In this document: one piece after another, positions 47,713-61,483 of the stretch
How positions within the stretch are numbered: the stretch's first letter is position 1
Layout of the letters: each line of letters starts with the position of its first letter
From: Ashinkailepas kermadecensis
Taxonomy: Eukaryota > Arthropoda > Thecostraca > Neolepadidae
Length of the DNA: 64,000 nucleotides
Direction: 5' to 3'
Assembly: GCA_034440615.1 (NCBI GenBank)
Contig: JAOTOM010002900.1
Location: 1 to 64,000 of the forward strand
Notes under the pieces: model-generated
The model's database searches: none
Told to the model about the DNA's origin: nothing
What the model saw: only the letters and a program-made list of their open reading frames with translations
Translations under genes and position numbers: made by a program

Positions 47713-47715
<3 letters not shown>
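47304..47715. other. Intronic sequence, nothing recognised
   Basis: Unique stretch before the compound microsatellite. Confidence 0.4.
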
Positions 47716-48735
<1,020 letters not shown>

Positions 48736-51700
48736 TTGGGTGATACGCGTGACACACACGTCAGGTGGTTCTGTCATATATCACACCACCAGCTCATCAC
48801 TTATGTTGGGTGATACGCGTGACACACACGTCAGGTGGTTCTGTCACATATCACACCACCAGCTCATCACTTATGTTGGGTGATACGCGTGACACACACG
48901 TCAGGTGGTTCTGTCACATATCACACCACCAGCTCATCACTTATGTTGGGTGATACGCGTGACACACACGTCAGGTGGTTCTGTCACATATCACACCACC
49001 AGCTCATCACTTATGTTGGGTGATACGCGTGACACACACGTCAGGTGGTTCTGTCACATATCACACCACCAGCTCATCACTTATGAGCTGGTGATACGCG
49101 TGACACACACGTCAGGTGGTTCTGTCACATATCACACCACCAGCTCATCACTTATGAGTTGGTGATACGCGTGACACACACGTCAGGTGGTTCTGTCACA
49201 TATCACACCACCAGCTCATCACTTATGTTGGGTGATACGCGTGACACACACGTCAGGTGGTTCTGTCATATATCACACCACCAGCTCATCACTTATGAGC
49301 TGGTGATACGCGTGACACACACGTCAGGTGGTTCTGTCATATATCACACCACCAGCTCATCACTTATGTTGGGTGATACGCGTGACACACACGTCAGGTG
49401 GTTCTGTCACATATCACACCACCAGCTCATCACTTATGAGCTGGTGATACGCGTGACACACACGTCAGGTGGTTCTGTCACATATCACACCACCAGCTCA
49501 TCACTTATAGCTGGGTGATACGCGTGACACACACGTCAGGTGGTTCTGTCACATATCACACCACCAGCTCATCACTTATGAGCTGGTGATACGCGTGACA
49601 CACACGTCAGGTGGTTCTGTCACATATCACACCACCAGCTCATCACTTATGAGCTGGTGATACGCGCGTGACACACACGTCAGGTGGTTCTGTCATATCA
49701 CACCACCAGCTCATCACTTATGAGCTGGTGATACGCGTGACACACACGTCAGGTGGTTCTGTCATATATCACACCACCAGCTCATCACTTATGAGCTGGT
49801 GATACGCGTGACACACACGTCAGGTGGTTCTGTCATATATCACACCACCAGCTCATCACTTATGAGCTGGTGATACGCGTGACACACACGTCAGGTGGTG
49901 TCATATATCACACCACCAGCTCATCACTTATGAGCTGGTGATACGCGTGACACACACGTCAGGTGGTTCTGTCACATATCACACCACCAGCTCATCACTT
50001 ATGAGCTGGTGATACGCGTGACACACACGTCAGGTGGTTCTGTCACATATCACACCACCAGCTCATCACTTATGAGCTGGTGATACGCGTGACACACACG
50101 TCAGGTGGTTCTGTCACATATCACACCACCAGCTCATCACTTATGAGCTGGTGATACGCGTGACACACACGTCAGGTGGTTCTGTCACATATCACACCAC
50201 CAGCTCATCACTTATGAGCTGGTGATACGCGTGACACACACGTCAGGTGGTTCTGTCACATATCACACCACCAGCTCATCACTTATGAGCTGGTGATACG
50301 CGTGACACACACGTCAGGTGGTTCTGTCACATATCACACCACCAGCTCATCACTTATGAGCTGGTGATACGCGTGACACACACGTCAGGTGGTTCTGTCA
50401 CATATCACACCACCAGCTCATCACTTATGAGCTGGTGATACGCGTGACACACACGTCAGGTGGTTCTGTCACATATCACACCACCAGCTCATCACTTATG
50501 AGCTGGTGATACGCGTGACACACACGTCAGGTGGTTCTGTCACATATCACACCACCAGCTCATCACTTATGAGCTGGTGATACGCGTGACACACACGTCA
50601 GGTGGTTCTGTCATATATCACACCACCAGCTCATCACTTATGAGCTGGTGATACGCGTGACACACACGTCAGGTGGTTCTGTCATATATCACACCACCAG
50701 CTCATCACTTATGTTGTGGTGATACGCGTGACACACACGTCAGGTGGTTCTGTCACATATCACACCACCAGCTCATCACTTATGAGCTGGTGATACGCGT
50801 GACACACACGTCAGGTGGTTCTGTCACATATCACACCACCAGCTCATCACTTATGAGCTGGTGATACGCGTGACACACACGTCAGGTGGTTCTGTCACAT
50901 ATCACACCACCAGCTCATCACTTATGAGCTGGTGATACGCGTGACACACACGTCAGGTGGTTCTGTCACATATCACACCACCAGCTCATCACTTATGTTG
51001 GGTGATACGCGTGACACACACGTCAGGTGGTTCTGTCACATATCACACCACCAGCTCATCACTTATGAGCTGGTGATACGCGTGACACACACGTCAGGTG
51101 GTTCTGTCACATATCACACCACCAGCTCATCACTTATGAGCTGGTGATACGCGTGACACACACGTCAGGTGGTTCTGTCACATATCACACCACCAGCTCA
51201 TCACTTATGAGCTGGTGATACGCGTGACACACACGTCAGGTGGTTCTGTCATATATCACACCACCAGCTCATCACTTATGAGCTGGTGATACGCGTGACA
51301 CACACGTCAGGTGGTGTCATATATCACACCACCAGCTCATCACTTATGAGCTGGTGATACGCGTGACACACACGTCAGGTGGTTCTGTCATATATCACAC
51401 CACCAGCTCATCACTTATGAGCTGGTGATACGCGTGACACACACGTCAGGTGGTTCTGTCACATATCACACCACCAGCTCATCACTTATGAGCTGGTGAT
51501 ACGCGTGACACACACGTCAGGTGGTGTCATATATCACACCACCAGCTCATCACTTATGAGCTGGTGATACGCGTGACACACACGTCAGGTGGTTCTGTCA
51601 TATATCACACCACCAGCTCATCACTTATGAGCTGGTGATACGCGTGACACACACGTCAGGTGGTGTCATATATCACACCACCAGCTCATCACTTATGAGC

Positions 51701-54560
51701 TGGTGATACGCGTGACACACACGTCAGGTGGTTCTGTCACATATCACACCACCAGCTCATCACTTATGAGCTGGTGATACGCGTGACACACACGTCAGGT
51801 GGTTCTGTCACATATCACACCACCAGCTCATCACTTATGAGCTGGTGATACGCGTGACACACACGTCAGGTGGTTCTGTCATATATCACACCACCAGCTC
51901 ATCACTTATGAGCTGGTGATACGCGTGACACACACGTCAGGTGGTTCTGTCACATATCACACCACCAGCTCATCACTTATGAGCTGGTGATACGCGTGAC
52001 ACACACGTCAGGTGGTTCTGTCACATATCACACCACCAGCTCATCACTTATGAGCTGGTGATACGCGTGACACACACGTCAGGTGGTTCTGTCACATATC
52101 ACACCACCAGCTCATCACTTATGAGCTGGTGATACGCGTGACACACACGTCAGGTGGTTCTGTCACATATCACACCACCAGCTCATCACTTATGAGCTTG
52201 TGATACGCGTGACACACACGTCAGGTGGTTCTGTCATATATCACACCACCAGCTCATCACTTATGAGCTGGTGATACGCGTGACACACACGTCAGGTGGT
52301 TCTGTCACATATCACACCACCAGCTCATCACTTATGAGCTGGTGATACGCGTGCACACACGTCAGGTGGTTCTGTCACATATCACACCACCAGCTCATCA
52401 CTTATGAGCTGGTGATACGCGTGACACACACGTCAGGTGGTTCTGTCATATATCACACCACCAGCTCATCACTTATGAGCTGGTGATACGCGTGACACAC
52501 ACGTCAGGTGGTTCTGTCATATATCACACCACCAGCTCATCACTTATGAGCTGGTGATACGCGTGACACACACGTCAGGTGGTTCTGTCACATATCACAC
52601 CACCAGCTCATCACTTATGAGCTGGTGATACGCGTGAACACACGTCAGGTGGTGTCATATATCACACCACCAGCTCATCACTTATGAGCTGGTGATACGC
52701 GTGACACACACGTCAGGTGGTTCTGTCATATATCACACCACCAGCTCATCACTTATGAGCTGGTGATACGCGTGACACACACGTCAGGTGGTTCTGTCAC
52801 ATATCACACCACCAGCTCATCACTTATGAGCTGGTGATACGCGTGACACACACGTCAGGTGGTTCTGTCATATATCACACCACCAGCTCATCACTTATGA
52901 GCTGGTGATACGCGTGACACACACGTCAGGTGGTTCTGTCACATATCACACCACCAGCTCATCACTTATGAGCTGGTGATACGCGTGACACACACGTCAG
53001 GTGGTTCTGTCATATATCACACCACCAGCTCATCACTTATGAGCTGGTGATACGCGTGACACACACGTCAGGTGGTTCTGTCATATATCACACCACCAGC
53101 TCATCACTTATGAGCTGGTGATACGCGTGACACACACGTCAGGTGGTTCTGTCATATATCACACCACCAGCTCATCACTTATGAGCTGGTGATACGCGTG
53201 ACACACACGTCAGGTGGTTCTGTCACATATCACACCACCAGCTCATCACTTATGAGCTGGTGATACGCGTGACACACACGTCAGGTGGTTCTGTCATATA
53301 TCACACCACCAGCTCATCACTTATGAGCTGGTGATACGCGTGACACACACGTCAGGTGGTGTCATATATCACACCACCAGCTCATCACTTATGAGCTGGT
53401 GATACGCGTGACACACACGTCAGGTGGTTCTGTCACATATCACACCACCAGCTCATCACTTATGAGCTGGTGATACGCGTGACACACACGTCAGGTGGTT
53501 CTGTCATATATCACACCACCAGCTCATCACTTATGAGCTGGTGATACGCGTGACACACACGTCAGGTGGTTCTGTCATATATCACACCACCAGCTCATCA
53601 CTTATGAGCTGGTGATACGCGTGACACACACGTCAGGTGGTGTCATATATCACACCACCAGCTCATCACTTATGAGCTGGTGATACGCGTGACACACACG
53701 TCAGGTGGTTCTGTCACATATCACACCACCAGCTCATCACTTATGAGCTGGTGATACGCGTGACACACACGTCAGGTGGTTCTGTCATATATCACACCAC
53801 CAGCTCATCACTTATGAGCTGGTGATACGCGTGACACACACGTCAGGTGGTTCTGTCATATATCACACCACCAGCTCATCACTTATGAGCTGGTGATACG
53901 CGTGACACACACGTCAGGTGGTTCTGTCACATATCACACCACCAGCTCATCACTTATGAGCTGGTGATACGCGTGACACACACGTCAGGTGGTTCTGTCA
54001 CATATCACACCACCAGCTCATCACTTATGAGCTGGTGATACGCGTGACACACACGTCAGGTGGTTCTGTCATATATCACACCACCAGCTCATCACTTATG
54101 AGCTGGTGATACGCGTGACACACACGTCAGGTGGTTCTGTCATATATCACACCACCAGCTCATCACTTATGAGCTGGTGATACGCGTGACACACACGTCA
54201 GGTGGTGTCATATATCACACCACCAGCTCATCACTTATGAGCTGGTGATACGCGTGACACACACGTCAGGTGGTTCTGTCATATATCACACCACCAGCTC
54301 ATCACTTATGAGCTGGTGATACGCGTGACACACACGTCAGGTGGTTCTGTCACATATCACACCACCAGCTCATCACTTATGAGCTGGTGATACGCGTGAC
54401 ACACACGTCAGGTGGTTCTGTCACATATCACACCACCAGCTCATCACTTATGAGCTGGTGATACGCGTGACACACACGTCAGGTGGTTCTGTCATATATC
54501 ACACCACCAGCTCATCACTTATGCTTGGGTTCGTGACAAGTCAAGTGGTGTGATAATTGT
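48736..54560. repeat. 5.8-kb array of 70-bp units with hairpin motif
   Basis: About 83 head-to-tail copies, nearly identical. Most units carry the inverted repeat CACCAGCTCAT-CACTT-ATGAGCTGGTG (11-bp arms, 5-nt loop) across the unit junction. A second, shorter pairing GGTGGT...ACCACC is possible within the unit. Variants: TTGGGTGAT instead of AGCTGGTGAT (mainly the first five units plus scattered later ones), CATATATC versus CACATATC, and a 66-bp form lacking TTCT or TCTG (for example near 49898, 51314 and 52650). The right edge decays at 54523-54560. Forward frames are repeat translations. Confidence 0.97.
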
Positions 54561-54739
54561 TGGAGCGGCTCTACCGTTCCGTTGGGGTATAAGCATCGTC
54601 AGATGGAGCGGCGATGATACTCTCTATTCCCAAACAGGACGGGGTCTCCCCCTCCCCCATAGTAACATAGATGCAGGCAGGCTTTTTTACACAACTGCAT
54701 CTTCAAAGCATTTCAACCCGTCCCATCTAGGGAGGGGTC

Positions 54740-55536
54740 TTTGTACGGTCCTCCCCCGAAGGTTTGACGCGGATAGTGAAAAAATGGCTCACGGCAGCGC
54801 GCCGAAATTTGGCATGCCTTATTTTCACATCATTTTCAAGTGCTATGTGAAATTTATTGGTCAGGTCACCTACAGTCACCGAGTTAGTCAAGGTCAAGTG
54901 AGCTGACCTCCAAAAAGGTTCAACCGATCGTGACGCTTTAACGAGTAACGATGTTTGAATGAAATATTCATCGTTTGCTTATCTTTAGGGACGGAATATA
55001 ACGTACCGGAGGAATTTTTGACTTTTGTTCTTGATGACGTATTTGTGGTATATTTGCCCATTATGGCCAAAATAGGGGATTTTGGGCAAGGTAAGCACTT
55101 TTATGACGGTATGTTTACTTCAACCAACGTTTCTCGGTTCGCTCTACCTATTACAAAAATAAAATTTAATAAACAAAACTTAAAATTGAGAAAATTTCCA
55201 AGATTTTGCTTTGCCAAAGATTTCGGGTCATGGTCATCTTGGCTTTCCTTTTCTGATTCCGAAACCATCGTTGTCTTTAAAATTTCCCCCCAAAAATGAA
55301 CCCCCAGAGTCAAACACATGACTTCACTCGTGACCCCATAAACCTCCATAAGGGCGTCACTTTTCGAGGGGATTAAATTTTGGTGGTGGTCTTGGATCCT
55401 ACTAATCGAGCGCTTTCCGATGACACCGCTTTAGTTTTTGTGCAACGCTTAGTTTGTAGATTAGAGAAGGAGCGTAAGAGGAACATCCCCCCCCGAGACG
55501 TGATGCGAAGAGCTGACCGGAAAGACCGGGTTGATG
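54740..55536 (-). mobile_element. piggyBac-like element, diverged copy
   Basis: Reverse-orientation relative of 44611-45435, with shared blocks GCGCGCCGAAATTTGGCAT, GATCGTGACGCTTTAACGAG, GAGCGCTTTCCGATGACACC and CTGACCGGAAAGAC. The left boundary is uncertain (54640-54760) and neither TTAA flank is intact, so this is the oldest of the three copies. Confidence 0.75.
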
Positions 55537-55823
55537 GTGGCAATATCATTCCCTGGACATTGCGGCGAATTTCTTTGAAGTCGATGGGAGGGGAGGAAAC
55601 GCATGCATTGCATATGAGCCTACCAAACATAAGGGCAGCTCAATAGGATCCCATGTTCAACCTGCAAGCCATTGGGGTCAGATAAGCCAGCACTGAATAG
55701 ACAGTGACCTCCACCTGAAAAGTATGCACCACGCAATGAAACGCTGCCCGACATCATAAATGTTGCCTGGAACCGCCGGGTGACCGACACGGTTCCATTG
55801 GAAAACTGTGATGCATTGCGGCC
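55537..55823. other. Intronic sequence, nothing recognised
   Basis: Short unique stretch. Confidence 0.4.
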
Positions 55824-55983
55824 AGAAATATGACGTCAAGCATGGTGTCTGTCTCCGGTAAGGAGAAATGTGACGTCAATCATGGTGTCTGCCTCCAGTA
55901 AGGAGAAATGTGACGTCAATCATGGTGTCTGTCTCCGGTAAGGAGAAATGTGACGTCAAGTATGGTGTCTGTCCCCAGTGCCA
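55824..55983. repeat. 40-bp tandem repeat carrying four CRE palindromes
   Basis: Four units of 40 bp with the shared phrase ATGGTGTCTGTCTCCGGTAA. Each contains TGACGTCA, the full cAMP response element palindrome, at 55831, 55871, 55911 and 55951. All four are intact. Whether they bind CREB-type factors is unknown. Confidence 0.93.
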
Positions 55984-57040
55984 AGGTTTGCATTTAGCAA
56001 GGTTGTCTTATTAACAACTTGTAGTCCTCCTTGGTTAGGACAGGATGTTGAGTTACTACTTTAGTGTTATATGCTTATAGTCACAGCGTGTTCAATGCTC
56101 ATCGCTTGGTGCCTCGAAAAGGTAAGGTACGCCGATTGTTTTCCGGATCAACTCTCCCATTCCAATGAGGTTGTGTACGTCCTTGCCCAGCTGAGCGAGG
56201 CCAGGTCAATCATGGTCAGATACGATCAGATACGAGTTATCGTAGTCGTGGCAATAAGAAGTTCGGTTGCCCCGTGAGCACGGGTGTGCGACCCACACCA
56301 ACGTGCATACCTTGCGTGATAAACTCAATAATACAGGTGATAACAATACCTCACCGCCCAATGCCGTCAGGAGCAAAGCAAGAAATATGCGTTTTTGTTC
56401 TCGTCTTTCCGATACGAAAACAGTGTTGTACCGCTGTTTCTGTGAACGAAATGTTTGCGATATGCGATGGAATTGAACAACAGCAAAAATAAGAACAGAG
56501 TGACTGGATATTCCCTGACACTCTTTAAGGTGCAATGTGGTTGGACAGGCAAGTACATTCAAATTGGGGGATGCCTATGCGAATTCAAACACGGAACAGG
56601 AGATAATTTAGATTTGGCGTCCCAGGTGTCACTGACACAAACCTTATAAATAATGAAGCGGGAAACGTCTTCCTCCAGCAAGAGTGGTTATTCAGGTTCC
56701 AGGGAGAGGATTGAAGGTCTGCCTTGCCACCATCGTTTCATGTGCCTGCGCTACGCTGGAGTTAATGCACACAGCCTGAATGGCACACTCCAAAAGGGGT
56801 GCAGGCTATAACTTCTTCGACTCCAGTATGAGCATAATGTGTTCGGTTTCGCTTCATCGGGTTATTTACATATCAATAGCACGCCGTATTCTGCATTAAC
56901 GTGGTGCAAGCGTGGGATTGAATCGCGCTCGTCATTTGTGCTTCACACTGAAGCCGCAGGGCAGCGAAAACATTTCCCTTTTGCATCTAATCGTCACCTG
57001 ACGCTTGGGTGCCGGTGGTGGCGCCGATGGCGCCGTGTTA
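55984..57040. other. Intronic sequence, nothing recognised
   Basis: No gene or element was recognised. Confidence 0.4.
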
Positions 57041-57045
57041 CTGAT

Positions 57046-57066
57046 GCTGGTGTGTGTGTGTGTGTG
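57046..57066. repeat. (GT)n just upstream of exon E
   Basis: About nine GT/TG dinucleotides ending some 8 nt before the exon. CCGGCAG links it to the exon, so the usual pyrimidine tract is replaced by alternating GT. Confidence 0.9.
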
Positions 57067-57073
57067 CCGGCAG

Positions 57074-57190
57074 TGTTGTCCGGTGTTCCTGCGCAGCGTC
57101 TCCAGCCAGCTGGTGAACAGGCGCGGCCCCACGCAGGCGCTGTCCGTCTTCGTGGTGGTCGTCATCTACCTGTGTGCAATACTGCCTGTG
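57074..57190 (+). CDS. Adenylate cyclase AC5/6-like, exon E (TM9)
   Basis: Internal coding exon of 117 nt (39 codons, phase 0 to 0) between GTGTGTGCCGGCAG and GTGAGA. It encodes CCPVFLRSVSSQLVNRRGPT, matching in pattern the PSPLQTLSRKIVRSKMNST-type linker of AC5, followed by the hydrophobic helix ALSVFVVVVIYLCAILPV, i.e. TM9. The upstream frame is also open through the GT run, so a slightly longer exon cannot be excluded, but CCGGCAG is the natural acceptor. Confidence 0.88.
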
Positions 57191-57840
57191 GTGAGAACAC
57201 TGTCCGGCTGCCGCCACACCTTCGTCTGAGCTGGTGCGCGTGCGTACGCAAAATGGCGTTATCCCGCGCGACTGTCTGTCCAATTTCCTTTATGGTCAGC
57301 AGTGGCCTTTTCCCTCGTCGTATGTTTGCTTCTGTGTTTGTGAAGAATGTGTGTCATCCCCAGAATGACAACTGCTCGCACGTTAACCTTCAAGCGGCAA
57401 ATGTTTGTATGCATACTAGTGTCTAAAATGTAATATTTGACACTCCATGCTTGATGCTGGTACTTGACACTTGGCCCTCCAGCTGTTAGGCGAGAGAAAA
57501 CATCATTGCGTACGGAATGTGCAAGGCGTGCTCGGGGAATTGCGAGCCTAAGCTGGAAGTCCTCTCAACTTGTAAACAATATCTTAACCTATGTACCTTT
57601 TTTACGTTGTTTTATTTCCATTCCTCCCTTCTAAGTGAAGCAACTTTTTGCTGATTATTTACTGCATACTTATGAGCTGAGATATAGAACAAGAACATAG
57701 CTTGATTATTGATGCCGTGACTCCTCACCTGGATGTACTGTTCAGACCGTGACAACATAGTCCTGGACCGTGCGGGAATCGAACCCGGCTCGTCAGCGCG
57801 TGGTGCCCAACGCATCGACACGACCCACGTCACTACCCAT
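57191..57840. other. Intron, nothing recognised
   Basis: Sequence after the GTGAGA donor, before the 12-bp array. Confidence 0.45.
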
Positions 57841-59020
57841 GTCACCATCCATGTTACGACCTAGGTCACCACCCATGCCACGACCCATGTCACCACACAT
57901 GTCACGACCACATTACCACCCATGTCACCATCCATGTTACGACCTAGGTCACCACCCATGCCACGACCAATGTCACCACCCATGTCACCATCCATGTTAC
58001 GACCCAGGTCACCACCCACGTCACCACCCACGTCACCACCCACGTCACCACCCACGTCACCACCCACGTCACCACCCATGCCATGACCAACGTCACCACC
58101 AATGTCACCACCCATGTCACGACCTACGTCGCCACCCACGTCACCACACATGTCACGACCCACGTCACCATCATGTCACCACCCATGTCACCATCCATGT
58201 CACCACACATGTCACAACCTACATCGCCACTCATGTCACCATGAATGTCACCGCACATGTCACCACCTACATCGCAACCCACGTCACCACCCATGTCATG
58301 CCCCACGTTACCATGCATGCCACCACCCATGTTAAGACCCAGGTTACAACTCATGTCACCATCCATGTCACCACCCATGGCACCACCCATGTCACCACAC
58401 ATGTCACCACCCACATCACCGCCCATGTCATCACACATGTCACCACCCATGCCACCGCCCATGTCACCACACATGCCACTGCACACGTCACCCCATGTCA
58501 CCACACATGTTACCATCCATGCCGCCACACATGTCACCACACATGTCACCATCCATATCGCTACCCATGTCACCACACATGCCACCACACATGTCACCAG
58601 CCATGTCAATACCCAGGTCCCCACCCATGTCACCGCCCGTGTCATCGCCCATGTCACCACCCATGTCACCACCATGTCACCACCCATGCCACCATCCAGG
58701 CCACCACCCATGTCACCACCCACATCACCGCCCATGTCACCACACATGTCACCACCCATGCCACCGCCCATGTCACCACACATGCCACTGCCCACGTCAC
58801 CCCATGTCACCACACATGTCACCATCCATGCCGCCACACATGTCACCACACATGTCACCATCCATGTCACTACCCATGTCACCACCCATGTCACCACACA
58901 TGTCACCAGCCATGTCAATACCCAGGTCCCCACCCATGTCACCGCCCGTGTCATCGCCCATGTCACCACACATGTTACGACCCATGTCACCACCCATGTC
59001 TTCATGTCATCACCCATGTC
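57841..59020. repeat. 12-bp minisatellite, open frame running into exon F
   Basis: About 95 variants of a 12-bp unit CATGTCACCACC and relatives (CACGTCACCACC, CATGCCACCACC). Larger blocks of about 300 bp are themselves duplicated (58380-58650 resembles 58700-58960). Because 12 is a multiple of 3, reading frames stay open. One runs from 57770 without a stop through the array and, in frame, through exon F to 59497. The array ends about 27 nt before exon F. Confidence 0.95.
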
Positions 59021-59047
59021 ACGGCTGACCGGATTTTGGTCTGGCAG

Positions 59048-59254
59048 TGTGTTTTCGACTCGAGCGAAATAGACGTGTGCTTCGAGGCCCGCAAGTACAA
59101 CCAACTTCTGCTCAACCAATCAGCGGGCGTCTTGCCTGGCAGCAGAAACGTCACCAACGGTGACGTCAGAGACCGTGACGTCACGGTGGTGGCGGACCGG
59201 CAGGCCAGCGTCAATGGCAGCTGTCTGTCGCCGACCAATCGTCTCTTCCCCGAG
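59048..59254 (+). CDS. Adenylate cyclase AC5/6-like, exon F (glycosylated loop)
   Basis: Internal coding exon of 207 nt (69 codons, phase 0 to 0), preceded by TTTTGGTCTGGCAG and followed by GTCAGT. It encodes CVFDSSEIDVCFEARKYNQL at the start and ends RLFPE. FPE matches the point where vertebrate AC5 enters TM10 (NFPEYF). In between is a hydrophilic segment with three N-glycosylation sequons (NQS, NVT, NGS), as expected for the large extracellular loop between TM9 and TM10. Two TGACGTCA palindromes lie within the coding sequence at 59161 and 59176. The next exon (TM10) was not found before the window ends. Confidence 0.88.
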
Positions 59255-59460
59255 GTCAGTGGAGAGTGGGGGGGGGGGCGATCACCTGGGGGCAGTCATT
59301 GGCATGGGGTCTCTTCCCCAGGAGAGTGGAGAGTCAGGGGTGCGCTGGTCCGGGCGGACCGGGGTCGGTCGAACCCCGCTACAGCCGCGGCGGTCACTTG
59401 GGGGCAGTCAGTGGCGTGGGGTCGTGTTGAGGTCGTGTTGAGGATACTCGTGATCGGTCG
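59255..59460. repeat. Diverged G-rich repeat after exon F
   Basis: GGGGGCAGTCA(T/G)TGGC(A/G)TGGGGTC occurs at about 59288 and 59400, GGAGAGT recurs, and GGTCGTGTTGA is doubled at 59421-59442. A run of nine G lies at 59270. Confidence 0.65.
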
Positions 59461-60264
59461 GGGTCAGCCGATGTCGGTTGTGTTTGGTTGGGCATAACGG
59501 CAGCCGGTCCCAGCTGGCTGACAGAGTTGCAAAGCATCAGCAAGTTACACATTGCCGGATTAAGAAGCAGGAGGCGGGAAAGTAGCATAATTGGACCCCT
59601 CTCTGCATGCCTTAATTCATGCAGCTCTGTGCAGCTCAAACAAATGGTATCACGGTAGCGGAGGAGGCCCACACCCTGGCAGGCATTGCGACGTGCTTTA
59701 CTCTACTTTTAGTTACTTTTATTTTCCACGATTTTTCTCAACAGCTTTCTCGATGATTGCATGCTTACGCGCACAATACAGACAACCATGGGAAGGTTTG
59801 ATCACTGTCACTATGTGTTGGTGACTGCGTGCTTCTTCTCGCCTCTGATGCGTTGGATCAGTTTGGCTCAATGCAGATCCGTTTGGAACCACTTGGGATC
59901 TGCGCGGAATCAATATGGGGTACTATGAAGCAATGCAGCGGTAATTGCGAGCCAGGCTCAAAGCCAAGTAAATCTTAGGTCAATAGTGAGGCAAATACCA
60001 ACTTAAGTGACCTGGCCCGAGTGCAATGCTGGCTAATGCCTTTCCAGCCAACCGACCTATAGCAATGAGGTCAAGAAAAGTTGGTATGAATGAAATTCGC
60101 TTGCTATATGTGGTTGGCTAGGTTGCACAATACATACACTAGTTTCGCGCAACAAAGGATTTCCCTGCACCTCCGCAAACACTTCTCCGACTTCAGCACA
60201 TTAGCTTACGGATTGGCAAAGTTTGTCAGGTGTTAGTTCTGGTGAGTTTTATAAACTAGCTTAA
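59461..60264. other. Intron, nothing recognised
   Basis: No gene or element was recognised. I looked here for TM10 without success. Confidence 0.45.
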
Positions 60265-60720
60265 CAAATGCACCGGAAGGAGCGGGAGCGGCATCCCCCC
60301 ACTCCTGCTTTTCGACGACATCTCATAAATGAGCGGAGATGTTGTAATTCAATATTATGACTGCGTTGGAAACTTAGGAGCGCATCCTATACAGAAATAA
60401 ATTTTACAACCTATTGGTAAGCATAGGAACATCGAGGATGCAAAGTTGACCGACTGGCCGCCGGCGGGCAGCCTAGAGTTCAAGGTCGCAAACGTTTCGG
60501 CGGCGCGGTGGTGTGAATGCCGGTCGATCTCGACCTCATTTGACCCTGAAGGCATTGGCCTAGGGTCATGAAGTGCATACTACAGATAATTAACAACAAC
60601 CGCAATCTGCCGTCCAAAAACGTTGTGTTTCTAGCTTCATTTGCTTCCGAGATCTTATAGGGGAGGAGAATGCCCCTCCTTTTCCCGTTATGTGAGAGAC
60701 CCTTCCGTTCGGGTGTTAAG
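60265..60720 (+). repeat. Dispersed repeat family, copy B
   Basis: Similar to 27995-28450 in the same orientation (TTTTCGACGACATCTCATAAA, GACCGACTGGCCG, CGACCTCATTTGACC, GAGATCTTATAGGGG, GTTATGTGAGAG). CACCGGAAGG at the left and CCCTTCCGTTCGGGTG at the right are weakly inverted, which favours a DNA transposon. Confidence 0.7.
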
Positions 60721-61147
60721 CCTAGTGTTCGTTAGGTGACGCTAGTTTTAGCCACCTGACGACGGCAAACAGCTAAAGCCCATTCAGATTTCTGGTTTTC
60801 GTCAGTTTGTTGCCCGGTTACAACACTTAAGCATACCACTGCGAAAAAAAATTCGGCATTGCTAGGATTCATTAGTTAGCATGCGAATTGCATTCATGGT
60901 GGACAATTTATCGTCTTTCATTATGGTATAAATTGATGGTTTGGAGACCATAGTGGAACATTGTACCTAATCCGCATTGAATGGATGGGTATGTGCTATC
61001 GGTACGCGTTTAGGCACATATTTTGTCCGATAGCAGTCTATGTAAATGATCTGGATAATTCAGACGAAAGCAGTCTTACGGACGAGACTAATTAAAACTG
61101 GATCTTGTTTATTTGTAAGGTTTTCAAGTATATCTCTTCATTCAGAG
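60721..61147. other. Intronic sequence, nothing recognised
   Basis: No recognised feature. Confidence 0.4.
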
Positions 61148-61483
61148 AACTAGCGGAACCAGGGATTGGTGACAATATGGCCCCTCCCCCTGCCGTGAAT
61201 GAGGGTACAGAGTCATTGGTGTCTTCCATTTTGAGGGAAGATAAATATCCTCACTAAATACAGCTAACATGCATTTTGCTCTCCCGGTACTGAAAGGAAA
61301 TAGTTTCCACCTGTGCAAATGTGAAGCACCCCCACCACTCAATAACTTTTGTGTCCCAATATAACCCGCCAGTATTTAGCAACTTGTCAAAGTTTGCCAA
61401 AACCGACCGGCTGTTCACCTCTGTTGCCCCAGCCCCCCCCCCCCCCCCGCTCCTCCTCTGAAAGTCGGCTGGATCCGCCAGTG
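61148..61483. mobile_element. hAT-like MITE interrupting a Penelope-like remnant
   Basis: The left end AACTAGCGGAACCAGGG and right end GGCTGGATCCGCCAGTG are inverted relatives of the ends of the element at 34647-35298. A run of about 16 C lies at 61434-61449, just inside the right end, as in that element. The flanking 8-mers (ATTCAGAG and GGTGTTGG) do not match, so this copy may be rearranged. Confidence 0.6.

Noticed and set aside
57861..59119. 331-codon minus-strand frame (MGGDVG repeats) over the 12-bp array
   Set aside because: Translation of a tandem repeat that spans exon F on the wrong strand.
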